Positions 23,139-33,500 of a stretch of 64,000 nucleotides of DNA are shown here, in pieces. The position numbers and the translations under genes are program-made. The stretch is from Alopecurus myosuroides. Taxonomy: Eukaryota; Streptophyta; Magnoliopsida; Poales; Poaceae. Numbering within the stretch: position 1 is the first letter of the stretch; each line of letters starts with the position of its first letter. Location of the stretch: the NCBI GenBank assembly GCA_028641055.1, contig CM054062.1:141650682-141714681 (forward strand). The letters run 5' to 3'. The notes under the pieces are model-generated. The model ran no database searches. It saw nothing but the letters and a program-made list of their open reading frames with translations, and was not told the DNA's origin.

Positions 23139-24791
23139 TGAAGGGAATATGCCCGAGAGGCAATAATAAAATGGTTATTATCTTATTCCTTGTTTATGAT
23201 GAATGTTTATTTCTCATGCTAGAATTGTATTAACCGGAAACGTTGATACATGTGTGCTTAATAAACAAACAATGGTTCCTAGTAAAGCCTCTCTTTTAAC
23301 TAGCTCGTTGATTAATAGATGATCAAGGTTTCCTGATCATGAACATTGGATGTTGTTAATAACGGGATCATGTCATTAGAAGAATGATGTGATGAACATA
23401 TACCCAAAGAGAATATAGCAATGCGATCAAGTCATTTAGTTTACATTGTTATATCAAACACACGAAGTAACTTATTCCTTAGACCATGAGATCATGTTAA
23501 TCACTGATACCGGAAGAGTGCTTTGATGGCATCAAACGTCACACCGTAACAGGGTGACTATAAAGGTGTCGTTAAGTATTCGGAAAGTATTAGTTGAGGA
23601 TCATGGATCAAGAGTGGGATTTGTCCATCCAAATGACGGAGAGATATACTCTGGGCCCTCTCGGTGATATCACATCGAAACCGCTTGCAAGCACGTGATA
23701 TGATCACAAGGATGTTATATCACGGGAACGAGAAAAGAGTACTTGTCGGTAACGAGATTGAACAAGGTATGGTTGATACCAATGATCGAATCTCGGACAA
23801 GTAAAATATCGCGAGACAAAGGGAATAGTTCACGGCGTTGTTGGTTCACACGATCACGAGAGTCATCGTTGAATATATAGGAGTCATCACGGATCTCCAG
23901 ATCCCGCTGTTGATTATTGATCGGAGAGGAGTCTCGATCATGTCTATCTTATTCGCGAACCGTAGGGTGACACACTTAAGGTTCGATGACGCGTTTGAGA
24001 GGATACGGAATATCGAAGAATATTTTGGACAGCACCGAAATTGTTTCGGGGAAAATTGAAATAGTTCAAGGGGTTTTTCGTCGAATGGTTGTTAATAGAA
24101 TTAACAAATGATTCGAGGTGCTATATGCAAAAGTTTGTTAATAGAATTAACAAATGCTGAAATAAAGAAATAAAAAGGTTTTATTTATTTATTAAAAGAA
24201 AACCTTTGGATTTTCCAAGTGGGAAATAATGGGAAAGTGAGTGGAGGTGAGTGGAGAGTCCACTCACATGATGAGGGAAGAGGTGGGGGCACACCCATGG
24301 GCTGGCCGCACCCCCCTTGGGCTGCCTCCCCCCTCTCCTATAAAAGGAGGGTGAGAGCTCTCCCTCCTTCACACACTTGGCCACCCCCCTTTCCCTCCAC
24401 CCGCTGCTCCATTTCATGGTCTCCGGCTTGGCGAAGCCCTGACCGTGGGATTCTTCACCACCACCACGTCGTCGTGCTGCTGGAGTTCCGAGGGATCCTC
24501 TACTTCCGCGCCCCGCTGGAACGAGGGAACGGAGGTCGTCATCAACCGTACGTGTGACCGATCACGGATGCACCGCCGGATTGCGGTGCCATCTTCTCGC
24601 TATCGGGATCGGTGTGAGTACGACTACGCCAACAACGAGATTTGATCTCGTACCACTTTGAGTCTTCGAGGGTATGTGTTCTCCTTAACCCTCTTGTTGC
24701 CCGTTACACTTCGTCTCCTAGATTAGATCTTGGCCTTTCGGGTGTCCCTCGCGTAGGAAAATTTTTGTTTTCTATGCTACGTTCCCCTTCA
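23139..24791 (+). repeat. C 3' LTR
   Basis: 1653 bp, offset 6765 from the 5' LTR throughout, with no length change and no substitution noticed. TATA box 24338-24346. Confidence 0.95.
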
Positions 24792-24796
24792 TACTG

Positions 24797-25093
24797 GATA
24801 CTTGATAATAGGTGATATGATTATGTCGTGAATCTCTGTCAAGCTAAGCCTAGGGGCCGGTTTATAAAGTACCCGTACCCCCCCTGGCTTGCCCTCCAAG
24901 GCGCAGCTTGAATCATATCCGAACTCTACTTACAAACCCTAGCTTTCCTTATCGCAACCCACAATCCGGGTTACGAGGCCTACAAACTTTGGGCCTTCCA
25001 GAAGTTTCTTTATCCTTAGCCGGATCCCGCGCATCGTCCTTTGGGCCGGGTTACACCTTGGAGTTGGCCTACCGGGTTACTGTCCCCCCATCA
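24797..25093 (-). repeat. B 3' LTR, proximal part (right of C)
   Basis: Continues the LTR after the C duplication at 24792-24796 and ends at TGATGGGGGG (minus, 25093). One difference from the 5' LTR (25088). The two parts add to 463 bp, equal to the 5' LTR. Confidence 0.93.
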
Positions 25094-25104
25094 GTAGTCC
25101 CCAG
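25094..25104 (-). other. B polypurine tract
   Basis: CTGGGGACTAC on minus, directly before the 3' LTR; same as in A. Confidence 0.7.
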
Positions 25105-25482
25105 AATAGCCTGGGCTTCCTGGATTCCTCCTAGAAGCGCTGGCTATTCCCTGCAAGAATATCAGACGCACCAATTCAAGTAGGCCGGGTTAGACTTCTT
25201 CGATAAACAGTAAGGCCCAACTCCACGGTGGCCATATAGTAACTCGGCCTTTTCCGAATCCATCGCTCATCTTCCCGGGAAAATACCCTGGTAACGATGT
25301 TGAAGACCCATCTTACTTTACTTGTTTAACCCATCCGATAACCACAGAAAAGATACGCCTTACGTCCATTCTGAAAATCTCGCCTAACCTCTTGACGCAT
25401 ACCTCGGAAAATCCGGGCGGATGCGATTTTATCCGTAATTCCCGGCTCTCGTCCGTTGGCCTAGGTTTACCCTCCCGCACCC

Positions 25483-25490
25483 TATAAATA
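25483..25490 (+). promoter_or_regulatory. B antisense gene TATA box (TATAAATA)
   Basis: CCTATAAATAGGC. About 30 bp further, CCCAACGGCTCATT is conserved with A. The 390 bp between here and the LTR hold no ORF and would be the upstream promoter. It is independent of the LTR promoter, which points the other way. Confidence 0.65.
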
Positions 25491-25514
25491 GGCACTTAAG
25501 GATTAACCTAATCC

Positions 25515-26257
25515 CAACGGCTCATTACTCCTTCTTCTTCCCTTTGCTTTCGTGCTCGAATCCACAGGGCGCCTCCACAGCGACCTCGCGCACGTCCGCG
25601 GATCCAACTCGCCGCAGTTCGTCCCGCACCACCGTCGAACTTATTCACCGCGTCCGTGAACATCTGGCCAACCGTCGCAAGGAAGTATCCACTGCGCGCT
25701 ATCTATCACCGCCGCGCACCGCTCCAATCTTCTCCGGTAAGCCTCTCGTATCCATCAATTTTGACCCAAAATTTCCAGATTTTCTTCAGATTGGATCTTG
25801 GTCGATCCGCGAGCCATCGCTCTTACTGCACCAAATTGAACCACTTAGATACTTGCTAGTTCCTCCAAGGACCGGTGGGACGATCTCACACCACCCTCCT
25901 ACCACTTTTAATCTCTAATTTCTTCATAGAACCTTTCGCAAATTTTCCTAACCTAGATCCATTTCGCCCAAATTTCCGCGCATATTATTAATACCCAAAA
26001 AATCCTCCTTTTCCAGTTACTTTGCTCGTAGTAGAGGCACGGGCAACCATCCGTGCACACCAAACTCACCTCAACACGTAAGTAACTAGTAATTTCCACA
26101 ACCGTATTTAACACTCGGACAACTCGTAATTTTTTGCTCCATGATACGTTCCCCGGATATTTCTGAGTCTTCATGCTGTCTCTAACATCCCAACTCGGAT
26201 AATCCAATATTTCCGAGTCTCATTTCCCACACCTCTTGTACTCTGCAGGTCAACCCT
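25515..26257 (+). other. B antisense gene 5' UTR with a 512-bp intron
   Basis: A GC-rich leader free of ATG up to the donor at 25736/25737 (CTCCG|GTAAGCC), then an AT-rich intron ending at CTGCAG 26248, then nine bases and the ATG at 26258. Both borders are conserved in A. The transcription start is an estimate from the TATA position. Confidence 0.65.
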
Positions 26258-29200
26258 ATGGCTCCGAAGAGGCAAGGAAAACAGCCGGCCCCAGCAAAGA
26301 CTACCCAAACCATATCAGCAAACTGCGGTCAGTCTACAGCGACAAAGGCCAAGCTGGATGGGATGGCCGAGTTAGGAATCCTCCCTTCTCAAAAGGATAT
26401 ACACTGGAGGGCACCAGGCGACGAGACCCGGCCCACTCCCGCCGGAAATGAGGTAATTTGCTTCACCGAACACGTGACCCGGGGATTCCGTCCTCCGGGT
26501 CACTCTTTCTTCCGGGAGGTCTTAAGCCACTACGGCCTCCGGGTATTCGACATAGGGCCCAAATCTATGTTGAATATTACCCACTTCATCGTCTTATCCG
26601 AGTCATACTTGTGCGTTCCGCCAAGTCTGGCTCTTTTTATTGAACTATTCGAGTGCAAACCGTGCCGCGAGAGCGGTGACGGACCACTTCTTACTTGCGG
26701 TGGGGTATCTATCCAACACCGCAAGCACTCACCAATGCCAACTCTCAACCTGAACTCCCACATCAAAAACTGGCAACTATCTTTCTTTTATTGCTATGAC
26801 ACTTCCCCGGATGGCGAGAGGAAGTTGCCAGGTTACTCGGAGAGTCTCCTTGAGCCTTCCGAGTCTTTCAGTTCCTTTGCCCCCGACTCTGACAGGGAGG
26901 CAATCCAGCCTTCGCTGGCTAAGTTAGCTGCTCTCTCGGCCCAAGGCCTTCTTGGCCTTAATTTGGTGAAGACCTGGGTAGATTTCCGGGTTCAGCCCAA
27001 CTCCATTCGCACCAAGTTGTTGTGTGAATACTCGGGGCACATCACGGACTCGCTCCGATACTCCACCAAAAACTTTGCTGCTGGGGACACCAACAAGACC
27101 ATCAAAAATTTCCTGACAGAGAAACTAGAGGCGATAAGAAATATCGCCGGGTTATCCCCATTTACTCGAGAGCACCCAGCTCCAGCGGTAAGACCTGGTT
27201 CCTTTAGCTTATTTCGACACTTTTACCTGTTTCAGTTTCTAACTCTTGCTTTCATCTCTTTGATCACAGGCTGACGATCCCTTCTGGAGGATTGAAACCT
27301 CTCCTCCTTCCCAAGACCCGGAAGAAGAGGAAGAACCGGTTGAAGACGATGAGGGTATTTTCCCTAATCTTATATTCACCTTTTACCTGTGCTACCTTTC
27401 CTACCATCCATCTTTTCCTCGTTTGATATATACTCAATCTTTCAGGGTTAGAGGACGAGGAGGAAAAAGAAGAAGATGACCCGGAAGCCACCGAATCCGA
27501 CCAGGAAACCACAGTCGGAACCAAGAGGAAGGCCAGAGGGGTAGTTGCAAAGGTTCCCTTCTCCTCCATGTCTTCTGAGCCCTACTCCTTTGATACTATG
27601 CATAAACTTAATGAACAATTATCACATTCACCATTCTTGAAGGATCCCCCCTCGGCTAAACGTAGGGTGACCCGGAGTTCCCCGGGGGATGATCCCCTTA
27701 ACCCGGGTATCTCCACTTCACCTGCTCACCGAGTTAGCACTCCTCCACCTCAGCCTCCCAAATCTCCTCAACGTCGTCCATCTCCTAATCATCCACTCGC
27801 CGGGCAATTCCGGGTACCGCAGCCGGTACCTTTGACAACATCATCCGCCTCCAGCAGCGCGCTCCCACCGGACTATGCCGTGAACACCGGGTAAATGACC
27901 TTTATTCAATATTCTTTTGCACTTATTAACCTTTTTAATACGTGCCACTAACCACTATCTCCTTCTTTCCCTTTAGTGTCAAAGTTACCATTAGTGACCC
28001 GGATATTCCTGAAGCGGAAAAGCGAGGAGATGAGGAGCCAAATATTAACATGGATGTTGCAGCTGATGACGAGGCTGAGGACGGACAGGAACAAGACCCC
28101 TTTAAGGACCCCGCTCCACCGAAAACCGCATCACCCAAGTCCTCTGAAGAAGTAGATGAAGATATCATCTTAGAGACCAAGCCGGGTTCTCCTAACCCGG
28201 ACACTCAGACGGTCCGGGTTTCGACCCCAAGACCCGGAAAAGCCCTTCAACCGGAAGGCCAATCTTCCGGCCCTTCAAGACTTCGCCCTGAAGACATGAC
28301 GTTTGCCCAGATGCTAGATGCCCTTTACACTTTGAGGGCCAATGAAGAAAATATCCTAGATGCCTTGATAACCAAACACAAAGTAAACCCGAGTAAAACC
28401 ATCTATTTCCTTATATAGTCCCCAAGTTCGAAGTGAATTACTAAGTAATTTGCTTGGAACTTTGCATGATATTTCCGACTGACCCTTCTTCGTGTTTTCT
28501 CGTAGGACTTTGTTGCGCAATCTGAGAAGAAGCTAGCCAAGGCCGCCAAGCGTATCGAAAAGGAAACGGCCCTTCGCGAAGCAGCTGAAACTGAAACTCG
28601 TAGGAGCCAAAAAATCATGAGGAAGTACCGGAAAAGAGCTCACGCGGCTGAAGATAGGCTGACGACTCTTTCAGTGCAGATTGCTGATATCCATCGTGTT
28701 GCAACTGGTATGATCTTTGATTTTTAGCACGCGTAACCCTGATTCTCTCTAGATGGACAACCGTATCCCTTTACTTATTACTTTTTCTTTGTCTTTTTAG
28801 CAGGCCCGTGTGACGTAGCCCCTGAAGAAGATGACACTATCAAGTTGAAACTTATCAAGGACACTATCTGGCAGCTTAGTGCCGGAATTGGTTGGATTCT
28901 TGACGAGCTGCGACTGCCGAGTATCAAGCCAAGCAACATGAAGAAATTGCTAGAATTCTGCTCCACTATCCCTGAGTGGATTTGGCACTGGAAGCGCTCA
29001 TCTTGCCGATTTGGTGTGACCCGAGGACTTGCGCTGGCTAAAGCTTATTTTCCTAAGCTAGAGCCGGCCAAGCTGATGGGCGGGTTTCCGGAGTTCAACC
29101 CAGATGGATCCAAGTTTTCGCCTAAGGACTTCAAGGCTATTCAAAAAGAAATCCGTCATCCGGCTAGCGTTATTGCCGATAGTTTGGAGATTGATACCAT

Positions 29201-29459
29201 TCTTCCTGCATACGATGTTAACGACAAGATCATCAAGGCGGACCGCCCCAAGCCATACGACATGCTTACCCGGTGGAAGGAGGAGGCGGCCAAGATAAGG
29301 GAAGAAGCTGCCAAGAAGAAGGCCGAAGCCGACTCTATGCCTGCTACTTCTACTCCTGTCGTCCCTCCGCCCGCGCGAGTCGGCATTGCTACTAACCCGA
29401 GTGGCGCTGCTACCACGAGCGACGGCAAGGGCAAAGCCAAGATGGATCCTGCGGCTTAG
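26258..29459 (+). CDS. B antisense gene, six coding exons, intact (Transposase_28-like)
   Basis: Opposite to pol and convergent with it. Exons: 26258-27187, 27270-27354, 27446-27890, 27977-28382, 28506-28707, 28801-29459 (the last acceptor could also be 28804). The sum is 2727 nt, in frame, with a TAG end: about 908 residues and no internal stop. E1 (310 residues) resembles Pfam Transposase_28, putative gypsy-type transposon (from memory). E2 and E3 are acidic, then a basic GTKRKARG motif that could be a nuclear signal. Late E3 and E4 are Pro/Ser-rich. E5 is a Lys/Arg/Glu-rich coiled coil. E6 has a conserved KRSSCRFGVTRGLALAKAYF block. No transposase active site is identified. Opposite-strand ORFs are known in Grande-type Tat elements; the role is unknown. 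Confidence 0.8.
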
Positions 29460-30540
29460 AATATCGAGTGACATCTATTACTTCATATGCATCAGTCGGG
29501 CATAGTGCCAGTGAAACAATTTATTTTTTAACTGGTGCGCCTGTGCTCCTTTGATACTTTTTAGTGAAACTTTGTGATACACTCTAAATTCCTGATGCAC
29601 TTTACGCCTCTCTAGACTTTTGATTTATCTGCTTTTGCACCTATTTGTTCTTGATATCCAACTCGCTTTATTCTTGATACCCGCACTTCTTTATTTTTCC
29701 TTTTGTGAGACCCGGCTTCCGGGTTTCATGGGTGTTTGGCGAACGGACTTGCTTCTAAGTCCCCAAGCCCCCAAGACCCGGATGCTTGGCTTCTTGGAAT
29801 TTTAGCAACTGGATAATATATTTCTCTTTCGAAATTCGCGAGTCCCCAGGCCCGGATTTCCGAGCCTAGGACACATGATTTCTAAAGGAGAACAATTTGC
29901 CTGCTGCTAGATTCACAAAAATCCCAGAACGGTTTCACATAGGATTTGAAGTTATGCTTAATAACCGTTGAGTTTCCGGCTATCAGCCTTATACTCTGCA
30001 TAACTTGTGGTTTAGATGACCCTTTCAACTATCTTGTACTGTAAGCCGGCTTTCGCGTGGATACCATGTTATTACATCTATACGAAAACAGGGTCAGGCA
30101 AGTCCCTTTGGGCTTCATGGCTGACTGTAATCGTAAGCGAACAAATCATGCCACTTTATTGCGAGTCACATCGAGCTTAAGTAAGAATAGCCGAGAAATT
30201 TGGACTTATTTGTCCGGTTATAAGATTGTAGCCGCACTCGTTTTCGAGTAACCGGCCCTTATAACTCATTGGTATCAAGGCCGGGTCTTTTGAGTTTGCA
30301 ACTGTGCCTATATGAGCGACCAGCCCTCAAGACCTAAAGATACACACCGTACTGAAAGTATAGATAATAACCACCTCTTTTCTTGATAATCGCCTCTTTA
30401 TTTGATATGAAAAATTAGGTCAGCAGGCCGCCTCATTAAAAACCCGTCCAGTCCCCAAGGGTACCCTGGATAGGAAAAGAGTACGTCTGAAACCTGCTGC
30501 CTGTTACATCAATTGATTCCACGTGCCAACATAATCCTTG
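29460..30540 (-). other. B conserved non-coding region after pol
   Basis: Counterpart of 9263-10317 in A. On minus, GGGGACT occurs at 30456-30450, 29847-29841 and 29764-29758. No ORF is supported. It lies between the convergent ends of pol and the antisense gene. Confidence 0.6.
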
Positions 30541-33500
30541 CTAAGTATAATACGGGCGTAGCTGAGCCACGTTCCATGGTCTGTCTCTTTCCTGCATAGG
30601 TGCAGTGGTACGAGCGGTGTCGTTAACTGTGGCCGACTCTTGCCTTGCGTCTATCAAGTAATATGACCCATTATGCAGATTCCGGCTTACGATGAAAGGC
30701 CCTTCCCATGGTGGTGATAGCTTGTGTTTCCCTTCGTTTGACTGAACCAGGCGCAGAACCAGGTCTCCTTCCTGGAAGACCCGGGTTTTCACACGCCGAC
30801 TATGATACCTCCGTAAATCCTGCTGATATATGGCTGACCTTTCCAAGGTTTGTTCTCTTTGTTCTTCTAGCATATCCACGGCGTCCTGCCGGGTCTTCTC
30901 GTTCTCCACTTCAACATAAGCCGACACTCTCGGTGAATCATGAATGATATCGCTTGGTAGCACCGCTTCTGCACCATAGACCATGAAGAAGGGTGTCATC
31001 TGAGTGGATCTGTTGGGTGTAGTATTTATACCCCAGACCACGGAAGGAAGTTCTTCGACCCATGCACCGGAGGCCCTGATACATGGAACTCGTAGTCGTG
31101 GTTTTAATCCGCGAAGCAACTCTTGATTTGCTCTCTCCACTTGCCCATTGGCCTGTGGGTGAGCGACTGATGCTACATCAAGCCGGATTCCATTGCTGCC
31201 ACAGAATTTTTCCATCTCTCCAAGGGACATGTTGGTTCCATTGTCGGTAATTATGCTGTGGGGGTACCCGAATCGGTAAATAATTCTTTTCAGGAACTTG
31301 ACCGCTGTAGCTGCTTCGCAATTAGTAACTGGCATAACCTCGACCCACTTGGTAAACTTATCGATAGCCACTAAAAGATGTGTCTTCTTGCAAGGTGACA
31401 TATGAAAGGGGCCAACCATGTCCATACCCCAGACAGCGAACGGCCAAGTTAACGGGATGGTCCGTAATTCCATAGCCGGTACATGGGTTTGGCGAGCATA
31501 CCTTTGACATCCGTCGCACCTTGCTACTAACCGTTCCGCATCTGCTAGGGCCGTAAGCCAGAAGAATCCATGTCGATAGGCCTTGGCCACAAGGGATCTT
31601 GTGGAGGCATGATGCCCGCAATCACCTTCGTGGATTTCCTTAAGGATCTGTTGGCCTTCTTCTGGTGCCACGCAGCGCAAAAAGACCCCCGCGGCACTTC
31701 TCTTGTATAATTCCCCGTTGATGATAGAATACCCCTTTGCTCGCCGTAAAATTTGCCTTGCTAACACCTCTTGCTGTGGTAACTCGCCCCGTGATAGGTA
31801 GGCCAAAAACGGTTCTGTCCATTCAGGAATAGTGCGTATAGTGGCCACAAGTGCTGCATCCGGGTCTTGGTTTGCCAGTTCCTCCTCTGACTCGGTTTTA
31901 ACTGACGGTCGCCATAACTCGTCCAGGAAAACGTTGGGTGGAACCGGCTCTCTGCGCGAACCGAGTCTAGCCAGGGCGTCTGCTGCCTCATTATTTCTTC
32001 TGTCTATATGCTCCACCTCATACCCGGAAAAACATCCTGCAACCCTGTCAACCTCCCTGCGGTACGCTGCCATGGTTGCATCCTTTCTATCCCAAGTTCC
32101 TGATACCTGTTGTACCACAAGGTCCGAATCTCCAAAGCATCGTATCCTTCTAATGTTCATTTCCTTGGCTACCTTTAAGCCATGCAATAGGGCCTCATAC
32201 TCGGCCACGTTATTTGAACAGTCAAAGTGAATTTGCAGTACGTAACTCAATTTATCTCCTTTGGGCGATGTTAGCACCACTCCGGCTCCTGATCCCTTGT
32301 ATTGTTTCGATCCATCGAAGTGCATGGTCCACGATTCGGGATTTGGGACTATGGTAGTCATTCCGGTGTGCGTCCAATCATTAACGAAATCGACCAAGGC
32401 CTGGGATTTGATTGCCGATCTGGGCTCGTAGCTGATATGATAATCCCCCATCTCTATCGCCCATTTGGCTATTCTTCCGGTCGCGTCCGAGTTTCTGATG
32501 ATATCTGACATTGGTATTGAGCTGACTACTGTTATAGGGTGTTCCTGGAAGTACGGCTTCAATTTCCGGCTGGCCATGAAGACTCCGAAAACCAGCTTCT
32601 GCCAATGCGGGTAACGCTGCTTTGCCTCGGATAATACCTCGCTGACGTAATAAACCGGCCTCTGGACTGGATAACCTTTTCCGTCTTCTTTGCGTTCCAC
32701 TACCACTACCGCACTGACGGCTCGGGGCCCAGCTGCCACATATAACAACATAGGTTCTTTGGGACCCGGGGCCGCTAGCACCGGTGCCTCAGATAGCTGC
32801 TTTTTTAATGCCTCGAATGCCTCATCCGCCTCTTGATCCCATACGAATTTATCGGATTTCCTCAGGAGCCGGTACAAGGGTATTGCCTTTTCCCCGAGTC
32901 TAGATATAAACCGGCTCAAGGCTGCCACGCAGCCCGTAAGCTTTTGAACCTGCTTCAAATTTTCCGGCTTTCTTAGATTTTGGATAGCTTTGATTTTGTC
33001 CGGGTTTGCCTCAATTCCTCTTTCTGAAACGATAAAACCGAGTAGCTTGCCAGCTGGAACCCCAAACACACACTTTGTCGGGTTGAGCTTCATCTGATAT
33101 CTTCTTAGGTTTTTGAACGTCTCTTTTAGATCGTCTATAAATGTCTCAGCCTTCCGGGTCTTGATGACCACATCATCCACATAAGCATGCACGTTGCGTC
33201 CAATTTGGTCTTCGAAGCACTTCTGAATGCACCGCTGGTAGGTTGCGCCCGCGTTCTTCAATCCAAACGTCATGGTTTTGTAGCAGAAGGCCCCAAAAGG
33301 GGTTATGAACGACGTTTTCTCCCAATCCTCCCTTTTGAGTTTAATCTGGTGATATCCCGAATATGCGTCCAAGAAACACAGCAAGTCACTCCCGGCTACC
33401 GCGTCTATGATTTGGTCTATCCTTGGTAGCGCGAACGGATCCTTTGGACAATGCTTGTTGAGACTTGTGAAATCGATGCACATCCTCCATTCATTCGTTT

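Larger units (their letters stand above)
16374..24791 (+). mobile_element. Element C: Ty1/copia element with identical LTRs and decayed interior
   Basis: LTRs of 1653 bp at 16374-18026 and 23139-24791, an initiator-tRNA-Met primer site, a polypurine tract and target duplication TACTG (16369-16373 and 24792-24796). I could find no difference between the LTRs, so this is the youngest insertion seen here. The 5.1-kb interior has no ORF over about 110 codons but keeps copia pol echoes in the normal order. It is inserted in the B 3' LTR. I cannot name the family with certainty. Confidence 0.92.
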
